This document shows positions 1-7,117 of a stretch of DNA of 13,278 nucleotides, piece after piece. The position numbers were made by a program, and so were the translations under genes. Under the pieces are notes generated by a model. That model was not told the origin of the DNA. It was given only the letters and a program-made list of their open reading frames with translations, and searched no databases. Within the stretch, counting starts at the first letter, position 1, and each line of letters begins with the position of its first letter. The stretch comes from Bacillota bacterium (GTDB lineage: Bacteria; Bacillota; Clostridia; Clostridiales; Clostridiaceae), in NCBI GenBank assembly GCA_030706065.1, contig JAUZPH010000045.1, positions 1 through 13,278 on the forward strand, given 5' to 3'.

Positions 1-1187
1 AGCTTCTTACGAAAATCTTCAGCTATCTGAATTTCCTTATTTTCATCATTAACACCGAATTTATTGCTTATCTTTTCAAGATTAGCAAGAGTAATATTTC
101 TCTTTATATTATCTATAAGATTAAGTCCTGCCTGCTTACGGTCTTCTGTAACATATGCGAGGCCGTTATCTATAGCCTGTTTTACATTCTTAAGCACAAT
201 TTCCCTGCCGTCTTTTACTACGGTTCCTGTTATGTTTTTACCATAGGATCTGCCGAATATACTCATGGCAAGTTCAGTTCTTCCTGCTCCCATAAGTCCG
301 GAGAAGCCTACGATTTCTCCTCTTCTAACATTAAAGTTCACATCTTTTACAACCTTTTGACCCTCATTGACTGGGTGGAAAACATTCCAGTTCCTAACCT
401 CGAAGGCGATTTCTCCTATCTTTGGCTCTCGCTTCGGATAACGGTTTGTAAGGTCACGTCCTACCATTCCCTTGATAATCCTGTCCTCAGACACATCATC
501 CCTGCCTTTGACAAGAGTTTCAATGGTTGAACCGTCACGGACTACAGTTATCTGATCCGAAACCTTTTCTACCTCATTCAGCTTGTGAGTTATAAGAATT
601 GATGTTATTCCGTCTTTCTTAAGCTGCAGCATAAGCTCCAGTAGGTTGTCCGAATCTTCTTCATTAAGTGCAGCGGTAGGCTCATCCAGTATGAGCAGCT
701 TAACATCCTTTGCAAGAGCCTTGGCTATTTCAACAAGCTGCTGCTTGCCCACACCAATATCCTTAATCAAGGTATTTGGGTCATCACTCAAGCCAACCTG
801 CTTCAGATACTGCTTTGCCTTCATATAGGTTTCATTCCAGTCGATGAAGGAACCCTTCATCCTCTCGTTTCCGAGGAACATGTTTTCTGCTATTGAAAGA
901 TAGGGCACCAAAGCCAATTCCTGATGGATGATAACTATGCCCTCCTCTTCACTATCTTTAATCTTCTTGAATTTGCACTCTTTACCGCTAAACAATATAT
1001 TTCCGGTATAGCTGCCGAAGGGATATACTCCACTTAATACATTCATCAGAGTAGATTTACCTGCTCCGTTTTCACCACATAATGCATGAATCTCGCCTTT
1101 ATTGACCTTCAAATTAACATTGTCGAGAGCCTTAACTCCTGGAAAAAGCTTTGTAATATTCTGCATTTCCAAAATTATTTCAGCCAT
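1..1187 (-). CDS. Sugar ABC transporter ATP-binding protein, GguA/XylG type (partial, 3' end outside window)
   Basis: This is the cytoplasmic ATPase of a monosaccharide ABC importer, energising uptake of the sugar delivered by the neighbouring binding protein. The first 395 codons are visible; the family is usually about 500-515 residues, so roughly 110 are missing. It has two tandem nucleotide-binding domains. Domain 1 has Walker A GENGAGKST (38-46), Q-loop Gln89, signature VGKQQLVEIAKAL (146-158), Walker B LLILDEPT (164-171) and switch His201. Domain 2 has the degenerate P-loop GLMGAGRTE (297-305), where Arg replaces the catalytic Lys, as is normal for the MglA/XylG/GguA family. The start is ATG at 1187, preceded by AGGAG eight bases upstream. 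It follows the binding-protein gene after 133 bp that contain two hairpins, so it is probably co-transcribed but expressed at a lower level. The permease gene is expected immediately downstream. The exact sugar cannot be read from the ATPase. Confidence 0.95.
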   Translation of the reverse strand, partial: MAEIILEMQNITKLFPGVKALDNVNLKVNKGEIHALCGENGAGKSTLMNVLSGVYPFGSYTGNILFSGKECKFKKIKDSEEEGIVIIHQELALVPYLSIAENMFLGNERMKGSFIDWNETYMKAKQYLKQVGLSDDPNTLIKDIGVGKQQLVEIAKALAKDVKLLILDEPTAALNEEDSDNLLELMLQLKKDGITSILITHKLNEVEKVSDQITVVRDGSTIETLVKGRDDVSEDRIIKGMVGRDLTNRYPKREPKIGEIAFEVRNWNVFHPVNEGQKVVKDVNFNVRRGEIVGFSGLMGAGRTELAMSIFGRSYGKNITGTVVKDGREIVLKNVKQAIDNGLAYVTEDRKQAGLNLIDNIKRNITLANLEKISNKFGVNDENKEIQIAEDFRKK

Positions 1188-1232
1188 TCTTATAACTCCT
1201 TTCCATAAGTTTTTGTATTCGGCTTGCAGATA

Positions 1233-1258
1233 GCGGAGCTGGTTCTCCAGAGTTCCGC
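1233..1258 (-). repeat. Intercistronic stem-loop 1
   Basis: An interrupted inverted repeat: GCGGA/TCCGC outer arms and CTGG/CCAG inner arms around a TTCT loop. It lies between the binding-protein stop and the ATPase start, next to a second, stronger hairpin. There is no T-tract on the minus strand, so it is probably an mRNA-structure element and not a terminator. Confidence 0.45.
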
Positions 1259-1265
1259 CATTTGC

Positions 1266-1296
1266 AAACCGAACATCAAATTTCGATGTTCGGTTT
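1266..1296 (-). repeat. Intercistronic stem-loop 2 (12-bp perfect stem)
   Basis: A perfect 12-bp inverted repeat, AAACCGAACATC and GATGTTCGGTTT, with a 7-base loop. It sits 24 bp past the end of the binding-protein gene and ahead of the ATPase gene. No run of T follows it on the transcribed strand. Hairpins at this position in binding-protein operons often protect the upstream message from 3' decay, giving more binding protein than ATPase. That role is inferred here. Confidence 0.65.
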
Positions 1297-1320
1297 ATAT
1301 TTACTTTATAATTACATTAA

Positions 1321-2418
1321 TTACTGTATATCTGCTTCCTTGTAGTATCCGCTGTCAATAAGAATCTGCTTGTAGTTGTCCTTAGTAACGCTTACAGGGT
1401 CACAGAGGAAGGATGGAACTACTTTTGAACCGTTGTTGTAAGTCTTTGTATCGTTAACAGGAGCTTCTTTTCCTGAAACAATGGCACTAACCATTTCTAC
1501 AACCTTGGATGCAAGAGTTCTTGTATCCTTGAATACATCCATTGACTGCTGGTCATTCTTCAATGCACTTACGTTTGGCTTGTCGCAATCTTGTCCAGTC
1601 AACACTGGGAATTGCTTGTCTGCAGTACCATAGCCGGCACTCTTCAAGGATGCAACTACGCCTATAGCCAAACTGTCATTTGGAGAAAGTACAACATCAA
1701 GCTTAGTACCGTTTGCATAATTTGCAGTTATGATATTATCCATTCTTGCCTGAGCAGCTTCGGATTTCCAACCGGAAATAGCAACCTTGTCGAAATCAAC
1801 CTGTCCACTCTTAACAACTAACTTGCCGTTATCGATATATGGCTTAAGAACACTCATTTCACCGGCATTGAACACCTTTGCATTGTTATCATCTGGTGAT
1901 CCGCCGAAGATTTCCATGTTGAATGGTCCCTTGCCGTCCTTTAAGCCGAGCTTGCTTTCTACATACTGTCCCTGAATAACTCCTACCTTGAAGTTATCGA
2001 AGGTTGCATAGTAGTCAACGTTAGGTGTGTTCATTATCAATCTGTCGTAAGCTATAACTTTTATTCCTGCATCAGCTGCCTTTTGTAATGCATCTGTAAG
2101 AGCTGAACCGTCAATGGCAGCTACTACAAGCACCTTGTCTCCTGCAGTTATCATATTTTCGATCTGTGATACCTGAGTGTTAACATCGTTCTCGGCATAC
2201 TGAAGATCAACCTTGTATCCCTTGCCTTCAAGCTGAGCCTTCATATTAGTACCGTCTTCATTCCAACGCTGAAGTGATTTTGTAGGCATTGCTACACCTA
2301 TCTTTTCACTGCTGCCGGTTGAAGTTGATGAACCTGTTGAAGCAGAACCGGACTTTGCACATCCAGTAAAGCTTGCCAATGTTGCAACAGCTAAAATAGC
2401 TACTAGAAACTTTTTCAT
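1321..2418 (-). CDS. ChvE-like monosaccharide-binding lipoprotein of a sugar ABC transporter
   Basis: This is an extracellular, lipid-anchored substrate-binding protein that captures a monosaccharide for the ABC importer. Its 365 residues begin with a basic and hydrophobic signal peptide ending in the lipobox SFTGC, with Cys20 as the lipidated residue. A Ser/Thr/Gly-rich linker (about 22-38) follows. The mature part is a type I periplasmic-binding fold with segments I recall from ChvE of Agrobacterium: GVAMPTKS, YAENDVNTQ, VIAYDRLI, YYATFDNF, GSPDDNNA, TGQDCDKP, NDTKTY and a C-terminal SGYYKE. ChvE-type proteins bind several aldoses (glucose, galactose, arabinose, xylose), so the substrate here is not certain. 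The start is ATG 2418 with GGGGAG nine bases upstream. It is the first gene of its own transcription unit, placed after the terminator of the sensor operon, and it is probably controlled by the regulator encoded just upstream. Confidence 0.93.
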   Translation of the reverse strand: MKKFLVAILAVATLASFTGCAKSGSASTGSSTSTGSSEKIGVAMPTKSLQRWNEDGTNMKAQLEGKGYKVDLQYAENDVNTQVSQIENMITAGDKVLVVAAIDGSALTDALQKAADAGIKVIAYDRLIMNTPNVDYYATFDNFKVGVIQGQYVESKLGLKDGKGPFNMEIFGGSPDDNNAKVFNAGEMSVLKPYIDNGKLVVKSGQVDFDKVAISGWKSEAAQARMDNIITANYANGTKLDVVLSPNDSLAIGVVASLKSAGYGTADKQFPVLTGQDCDKPNVSALKNDQQSMDVFKDTRTLASKVVEMVSAIVSGKEAPVNDTKTYNNGSKVVPSFLCDPVSVTKDNYKQILIDSGYYKEADIQ

Positions 2419-2462
2419 TTGAATTTCTCCCCTTTATTTTGATTTTGTTCTTTTGTTGTTGT

Positions 2463-2481
2463 CATGTACTTATAATACATG
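2463..2481. promoter_or_regulatory. Inverted repeat CATGTA-N7-TACATG over the -10 region
   Basis: Two perfect 6-base arms separated by 7 bases enclose the proposed -10 box. A protein bound here would block RNA polymerase, so it may be a repressor operator. It could also be a chance palindrome in AT-rich DNA. Confidence 0.3.
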
Positions 2482-2500
2482 AAACGTTCTCAATACACCC
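2472..2500 (-). promoter_or_regulatory. Candidate promoter of the sugar transporter operon
   Basis: On the minus strand a TATTAT -10 box (2477-2472) is seen with no good -35: the hexamer at 17-bp spacing is GGGTGT (2500-2495). A weak -35 is typical of promoters that need an AraC-type activator. Transcription would start near 2465, giving a leader of about 45 nt with the ribosome site GGGGAG. The -10 lies inside the inverted repeat at 2463-2481. The assignment is inferred from sequence only. Confidence 0.5.
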
Positions 2501-2529
2501 TACATTAAATTGCTGTAACCCTTTACTAA
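2497..2529. promoter_or_regulatory. Direct repeats with 21-bp period, candidate response-regulator operator
   Basis: On the plus strand ACCCTACATTAA (2497-2508) and ACCCTTTACTAA (2518-2529) match at 9 of 12 positions and lie exactly 21 bp, or two helical turns, apart. AraC-family C-terminal domains bind DNA as two such direct half-sites on one face of the helix. The proximal copy abuts the weak -35 region of the transporter promoter, the usual position for an activator. The gene directly upstream encodes an AraC-type response regulator, its likely ligand. Confidence 0.5.
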
Positions 2530-2548
2530 TCTGCGAAAGTTGTCGAAT

Positions 2549-2592
2549 AAAAAAGTGCTATGCAGCATTTTATTGCTGCATAGCACTTTTTT
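2549..2592 (-). terminator. Strong intrinsic terminator after the response regulator gene
   Basis: A perfect 19-bp inverted repeat (2549-2567 and 2574-2592) has a 6-base loop. The outer six pairs are A:T, so T-runs follow the GC-containing stem on both strands and it could work in both directions. It begins 10 bp after the regulator stop codon at 2602. It therefore separates the sensor operon from the transporter operon. Confidence 0.92.
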
Positions 2593-2601
2593 GCGCCAGT
2601 T

Positions 2602-3945
2602 TCACAGCCTGGCTTTATATTCTGAAGGAGTTACTCCTTCGATCTTTTTAAACACTCTGCTGAAGTAGTTGGGGTCGTTGTACCCTACTTCATAGCATAT
2701 TTCCTTTATGCTTTCCGGACCGCTTTTCAGCATGTCTTTAGCCTTTTCAATCCTTAAATCCGTAAGATAATCCATGTAGTTTTTACCCACCGAGGTCTTG
2801 AATAGCTTGCTGAAATAGTAGGGGCTTACCCCAACCTGATGAGCTGTTTCCTCCATTGTGATATCCTTGTTATAATTGTTTTGGATAAATTCCTTGGCTT
2901 TTAACAGCAATTCTGTATGGCTGTCATTACTCTTCTTTTCCACTATACCGAAATCATTCACTTCAGGTACATTCAGCTGATTGCCTTCAAGACTCACATT
3001 ATTGTCCTGAGCAAGGACTAAATCTTCATAATGTCTGATTCTCATATCAATACCGTTATATCTTTGTGAAGCTGCTGCCTCACTGTAGGATTTTGAAAGC
3101 CTTTCTATGCTGCTGCAGGCCTTCCCTATTCCTATTGTCACGCTGAGGTCAAGCTTTTCCTTTATAGTGTCGGCTATCTTCCTGGCAAGGGATATTGCCT
3201 CCAGCCTCACGGTGTAGTCGTCGGGATTTGGTTCGCATTGGATAAATACAACAACATCCTTTGTAAACATGCTGCTTATGATGGCCTCATGATAGCTTTT
3301 CACAAACTCCTCCAGATAGCTTTTTACCTTATTCTTCACTTCATTGGGTCCGATCTGTTCCATCATAGCCTTATTCTTTTCGTTGTTCATGTTTATTACC
3401 ATGCAGTACCCGCCATCAAAATTAAGATTCAGGTACTCCAGGTATGACTTATAATCAATGGAATTCAAGTTATCCGAGATAATCGCATATACAAGCTCGT
3501 TTTCCAGCACCGGAAGCATTGCATAAATCTTCTCTTTAAGCTCAATTTCCTTGGTTCTGTTTCTCTTTTGCTCCTCCAATACTTCCAGGGCCTTCTTGAT
3601 TCTCTCCATCAGTTCGTTCTTTTTCAAAGGCTTCAACATATACTCTTTGACATCATTTAATATGGCTTCCTTTGCATAGGCAAAATAATCGTAAGCCGTC
3701 AGTATTATAAAGTATGTGTCTTTCAAACTCTTTTTTAACTCCTTGATTGCTTCAAGGCCATTTATTCCCGGCATTTTAATGTCTGCAATAACTATATCCG
3801 GCTTCACATTAAATCCGATTTCAATGGCTTCTCTGCCATTTTTAGCTTCATATATATTGAATATATCCGGAAAAGCTGTAGTTATTACTTTTTTGACAGC
3901 TCTTCTTTCCAATTCTTCATCATCTGCAATAAGCAAGTTTAGCAT
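2602..3945 (-). CDS. YesN/AraC-type response regulator of the sugar-sensing system
   Basis: This is a cytoplasmic transcription factor, phosphorylated by the adjacent kinase and expected to activate the transporter operon. Residues 1-120 form a receiver with Asp8/Asp9, phosphoacceptor Asp55 (IADIKMPG), Thr83 and Lys105 (KP). Residues about 125-310 resemble the GGDEF-like middle region found in many YesN regulators (LSVTIGIG near 267-274, SYSEAAASQRY at 286-296). Residues about 345-447 carry two AraC helix-turn-helix motifs: DITMEETAHQVGVSPYYFSK (361-380) and one around 412-434 (IKEICYEVGYNDPNYFSRVF), followed by VTPSEYKARL. The 447-residue length is normal for this class. The start is ATG 3945 with GAGGAG about six bases upstream, 13 bp after the kinase stop. 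It is the last gene of a sensor-kinase-regulator operon. Confidence 0.95.
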   Translation of the reverse strand: MLNLLIADDEELERRAVKKVITTAFPDIFNIYEAKNGREAIEIGFNVKPDIVIADIKMPGINGLEAIKELKKSLKDTYFIILTAYDYFAYAKEAILNDVKEYMLKPLKKNELMERIKKALEVLEEQKRNRTKEIELKEKIYAMLPVLENELVYAIISDNLNSIDYKSYLEYLNLNFDGGYCMVINMNNEKNKAMMEQIGPNEVKNKVKSYLEEFVKSYHEAIISSMFTKDVVVFIQCEPNPDDYTVRLEAISLARKIADTIKEKLDLSVTIGIGKACSSIERLSKSYSEAAASQRYNGIDMRIRHYEDLVLAQDNNVSLEGNQLNVPEVNDFGIVEKKSNDSHTELLLKAKEFIQNNYNKDITMEETAHQVGVSPYYFSKLFKTSVGKNYMDYLTDLRIEKAKDMLKSGPESIKEICYEVGYNDPNYFSRVFKKIEGVTPSEYKARL

Positions 3946-3958
3946 CTTGTTCTCCTCT

Positions 3959-5419
3959 CTATACAGGAATTCTTATAATCATCCTTGTCCCTTCACCAAT
4001 TTTACTTTCGATGCTGAATACATCATCAAGATTGTACAGCACTCTTAACCTCTTGATAACATTACCTAGTCCGATTCCTGATGTATGATGATCATTCTTG
4101 GTACGGGCCTCGGAAGAAAGTACCTCTCTTATCTTCTCTTCAGTCATGCCTACCCCGTCATCTTCAATTTTAATAACGCATTGGTCTTCTTCTTTGAATA
4201 CCTTTAAACTGATGGTTCCTCCTTCTTCCCTTCCCTCTATACCGTGTATGAATGCATTTTCCACAAGAGGCTGAAGTGTCATGCCTGGAAGAGAAACCTT
4301 GCCCAGTTCCTCGTCCATCTCTACATTAAATCTTATTCTGTCTTTGAATCTGGTTTCCTGAATATATGCATATTTCTTAATGACTGCAACCTCATCCTCA
4401 ATACAGGATTGAGATTCAAGCATAGTCAAGCTATATCTTAGTATGTCTGCCACTGAATCAATGAGCCTTTCAGTTTCCCAGGCATCCTCGAGGACTGCAG
4501 TCTGGACTACTGCATTGAGTGTGTTAAACAGAAAATGAGGATTTATCTGAGACTGAAGCACTTTCAGCTGCGTCTCCTTAAGCATATTTTCCACCAGAAG
4601 ATTCTTCATTTCCTGATCCTTCAGCTGTTTCTCAACATTTGCCTTCTCTTTCATCTTTTCAATAAGCTTTTCAATAGCTGTAATCATCTTATTAAAACCT
4701 TCTGCCAAAACGTCAATTTCGTATATCTTGGAAGAATCAACTTTTACAGTTTCAAATTTCCCCTTTGATACCTTTTGAGAATACAGTACAAGCTTCTTTA
4801 ACGGAATGGTGATTGTATCTGAAAAGACTATGGCAAAAGCCATGCACCATATAATTATAAAAAACAGAAGGGTGATTATTACATTGCTGCTTCTTCCCGT
4901 TTCACTCATTAGAACCTGATACTGCTGATTATTATACTTCAGGTAATTTTGCTGAAACACTTTAACATATTGATCACAGAAACCGGCAATTGTCTTTGTC
5001 TCTTCGAAGTCAGGATAAAAATCACTTGATTTATTTCCAGACACGTATCTTTGAAAAGCCTTATTGGCGGATGCCTGATAACTTTCTATGACTCCCTTTA
5101 TATCCATCAGGGTCACACTGCTGTCCTTATCCAGGACGCCCTGCAGACTCTGAACCTTGTCCATGGCACTTTTGCTATATTTATTACAATCCTGCCAGTC
5201 GGAAGGCTCACTTGTTGTAAAATATTTATCAAAATACAATACCGACAGGTTCATATCCTGATTTATACCGTCAATAGTCATAAGCCTGCCGATCATATCA
5301 CTGTACTTTGCTTCAAAGGATTTTGTCTTGTATATGGAATAAAGATTTAGCGAGGTCATCAGAATCACAATGAAGGCTATAAAAACTAAAAGTTTAAATT
5401 TCAAGCTCTTATTATTCAT
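3959..5419 (-). CDS. LytS/YesM-family sensor histidine kinase
   Basis: This membrane sensor kinase passes a sugar signal to the response regulator encoded downstream. Its 486 residues show a first membrane segment (about 9-28), an extracellular helical region (about 29-178) and a second membrane segment (about 179-200). A HAMP-type linker (about 200-255) and a coiled coil (about 250-290, rich in Lys/Glu) come next. Then comes the His_kinase domain with QSQINPHFLFNTLNA, where His295 is the phosphorylation site, and an ATPase domain with N-box PLVENAFIHG (384-393), DDGVGM (420-425) and GIGLGN (448-453). The extracellular region is short and has no obvious ligand-binding fold, which fits a kinase that reads a separate binding protein. 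The start is ATG 5419. Its ribosome site AAGGAG forms the last two sense codons of the preceding gene. Confidence 0.95.
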   Translation of the reverse strand: MNNKSLKFKLLVFIAFIVILMTSLNLYSIYKTKSFEAKYSDMIGRLMTIDGINQDMNLSVLYFDKYFTTSEPSDWQDCNKYSKSAMDKVQSLQGVLDKDSSVTLMDIKGVIESYQASANKAFQRYVSGNKSSDFYPDFEETKTIAGFCDQYVKVFQQNYLKYNNQQYQVLMSETGRSSNVIITLLFFIIIWCMAFAIVFSDTITIPLKKLVLYSQKVSKGKFETVKVDSSKIYEIDVLAEGFNKMITAIEKLIEKMKEKANVEKQLKDQEMKNLLVENMLKETQLKVLQSQINPHFLFNTLNAVVQTAVLEDAWETERLIDSVADILRYSLTMLESQSCIEDEVAVIKKYAYIQETRFKDRIRFNVEMDEELGKVSLPGMTLQPLVENAFIHGIEGREEGGTISLKVFKEEDQCVIKIEDDGVGMTEEKIREVLSSEARTKNDHHTSGIGLGNVIKRLRVLYNLDDVFSIESKIGEGTRMIIRIPV

Positions 5420-5424
5420 AGTTT

Positions 5425-6399
5425 CTACTCCTTCGGATTGTTATTGTATGAATCTACGTTACTCTTGGTAACAGCTATGGTTTTAGTTATATTGATTTCC
5501 TTCAATGACTTTCCAGAAAGCTTATCCATAATCATATTTACACTTTCATACCCCATATCATATGGCCTCTGTACAATTGAAGCGTATATCACTCCGCTTC
5601 TTATATATTCCAGGGTTTCCGGAAGATCATCAAAGCATATTATCGAAATTTTATTCTGCAAGCCGTTTTCCACAACGGCTTTAGCAGCACCTATTCCATC
5701 CTCGGCACTTGTACAGTATAAAAAATTAACCTCGGGATGGTCGCTTATAATCTTTTCTGCTGCCAGCTTTGCGTTAAGCTCATTGCTGTTTGATGATTCT
5801 TCAGCAACTATGCCTACCCCTGACTTGGCGGTTAGATAACTCTTAAATCCATTCACTCTTTCCATCTGATTTGTGGTGGTGAAACCGGCCATTATGACAC
5901 CGACCTTTGCATACCCACCTGCTTTCTGCCATAAAACCTGTCCTGCCTGCCTTCCGGCCTCCACATTGTCAGTACCGACATATGCAAGCCGTTTGCTGGA
6001 CTTTGCGTCGGTATCCACGGTAATGACGGGGATCCCCATTCCGATTCCCTTGTCTATAGCAGGAGCATACTTGTCTTCCTCCTGCACATAGGTGATTATT
6101 CCATTAACCCTCGCCGCAATATTCATGTTGATGAGGTTTAAATCTTCATCCACATTTGCGGTTTTTGAGCCATAATATTCAAGCGTGCAGCCTCTTTCCC
6201 TGGCTGCTTGTTCAGCACCTTTCCTGACAACATCCCAGTATGGATTGTCCGCAACATGAGCAATCAATGCTATTCTGGTATGGCTGGTATTTATTCCGGT
6301 CTCTTGTTCACTTTTAATGCCGGCAAGATTCAACACTGCAGCAAAAATAAAAATTACAAGCACTGCAATAAGCATGTGCATTCTATATCTTTTCCACAT
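5425..6399 (-). CDS. Membrane-anchored sugar-binding sensor protein (XylFII-like)
   Basis: This is a type I binding-protein fold acting as an extracellular sugar sensor, probably partnered with the kinase encoded next. I chose ATG 6399 (MWKRYRMHML): GAAGGAGAG lies about eight bases upstream. The longer frame to 6492 would add 31 basic, polar residues before the membrane segment and has only a weak site. From 6399 the protein has 324 residues. Basic residues are followed by a hydrophobic stretch (about 9-28) with no lipobox cysteine, so it is likely a signal anchor. The binding domain shows ALIAHVADNPYWDVVRKGAE (44-63), IPVITVDTDA (123-132) and YVGTDNVEAG (140-149), typical of ribose/xylose-type binders. 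In C. beijerinckii the homologous arrangement XylFII-LytS-YesN senses D-xylose. The sugar here is not determinable from sequence. Confidence 0.88.
   Translation of the reverse strand: MWKRYRMHMLIAVLVIFIFAAVLNLAGIKSEQETGINTSHTRIALIAHVADNPYWDVVRKGAEQAARERGCTLEYYGSKTANVDEDLNLINMNIAARVNGIITYVQEEDKYAPAIDKGIGMGIPVITVDTDAKSSKRLAYVGTDNVEAGRQAGQVLWQKAGGYAKVGVIMAGFTTTNQMERVNGFKSYLTAKSGVGIVAEESSNSNELNAKLAAEKIISDHPEVNFLYCTSAEDGIGAAKAVVENGLQNKISIICFDDLPETLEYIRSGVIYASIVQRPYDMGYESVNMIMDKLSGKSLKEINITKTIAVTKSNVDSYNNNPKE
5428..5433 (-). promoter_or_regulatory. Kinase ribosome binding site embedded in the sensor gene's last codons
   Basis: On the minus strand the codons AAG-GAG just before the TAG stop of the sensor gene form the sequence AAGGAG, eight bases ahead of the kinase ATG. 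Only five bases separate the stop and start codons. The arrangement suggests translational coupling, keeping sensor and kinase in matched amounts. Confidence 0.75.
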
Positions 6400-6608
6400 T
6401 TTTTTAACTCTCCTTCTTTTTAAAAAATCTATATTATCATTTCGATGAATGCGCATATTTCTATTTTTTCCCCGGTAAAAAACTTTAGTCATTATTGGCC
6501 TTCATCTCTGCTGAAAATCAAGCTTCCTTTGTACAAGGGGCAAAAAAATAAATACAGCATGATTCTCATAGACCTGTTAAATAGAAGCTGCCACACAAAT
6601 ACCTAACG

Positions 6609-6797
6609 GAGGTGAGAATTATGCCATATTGATCTAGTCGTATTATAACAACCGCTGAGGATTTATACAACTGCTTATTTGATGTCAATTCTGGTATGTA
6701 CAGTCCAGAATTCCATCATTTATCCACAACAATACAAGGATCAATCAATTTTACCCGGCATAAGATCTCTATGAGAAAAATACACCGTGGGGCATAG
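6609..6797 (+). pseudogene. Possible decayed small gene with TGA at codon 4
   Basis: A near-perfect ribosome site, GGAGGTGA (6609-6616), lies five bases before ATG 6621. The frame reads Met-Pro-Tyr and then TGA (6630-6632). It stays open for a further 54 codons to TAG at 6795-6797, with plausible composition (ITTAEDLYNCLFDV and SGMYSPEFHHLS near its start). A single G-to-A change of a TGG Trp codon would explain the stop. I do not recognise the product. It may instead be a chance frame, since the sensor operon promoter overlaps it on the other strand. The strong ribosome site is the main support. Confidence 0.3.
6642..6670 (-). promoter_or_regulatory. Candidate sigma-A promoter of the sensor-kinase-regulator operon
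   Basis: On the minus strand TTGTAT (6670-6665), a 17-bp spacer and a perfect TATAAT (6647-6642) are present. The start point would be near 6635, giving a leader of about 235 nt before ATG 6399. No other minus-strand -35/-10 pair of this quality was seen between this point and the gene. Confidence 0.5.
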
Positions 6798-7117
6798 CCA
6801 TGCTGTCAAAGGAATTTCTTTTTTATATAATAGAAACATATAAATAACAGGCTGTCAATTGTCGAAATGAGGCTTTTCTTGTAAATAGCAAAAAGAATAT
6901 CTTAAGGATGGGGCGGAAGAGGGGTAGAGGGAAGAGGCTGTAATAAAAAAATTATATAAACCAAAGTCTCTTGAATATATAGTATGTATTAGTAAAGTAT
7001 TGAACGGTCAACATCAAATTTATTAATGTTGGGGATTAAATGGAGTTAAAAACAACATCTCATGAATTTAAAACCTTCTGAAAAGCTTACTTAAGGTATC
7101 AGATCAAACATATTGAA

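Larger units (their letters stand above)
6400..7117. other. Long region without an intact gene
   Basis: This stretch holds the leader and promoter of the sensor operon (minus strand), a broken small reading frame (6609-6797, plus strand) and an 8-bp inverted repeat AATTCTGG/CCAGAATT at 6687-6712. A 15-codon frame follows at 6800-6847 (MLSKEFLFYIIETYK), with no convincing ribosome site. A purine-rich tract lies at 6906-6937 with GGGG, GGGG and GGG runs. A weak inverted repeat, CAACAT/ATGTTG, lies at 7009-7031. A possible plus-strand promoter for the deacetylase remnant is TTGAAT-N16-TAAAGT beginning at 6971, with low support. No tRNA or known riboswitch motif was recognised. Confidence 0.5.

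Noticed and set aside
2479..2492. Catabolite-responsive (cre) site in the transporter promoter
   Set aside because: TGAAACGTTCTCA resembles the consensus but is one base short between the halves and mismatches the symmetry. The support is too weak.
5438..5839. 133-codon plus-strand open frame
   Set aside because: It is antisense to the well-supported sensor protein gene and has low-complexity Ser/Leu/Ile content. It is a shadow.
6630..6632. TGA read as selenocysteine
   Set aside because: No SECIS-like hairpin directly follows the codon and the product is not a known selenoprotein. A nonsense mutation is simpler.
6800..6847. 15-codon frame MLSKEFLFYIIETYK as the start of a DUF3791-like protein
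   Set aside because: The resemblance is slight, from memory only, and there is no ribosome site. It is mentioned only in the region description.
6906..6937. G-quadruplex
   Set aside because: Only three runs of three or more G are present in the purine tract. The rest are GG pairs, so a stable quadruplex is not supported.
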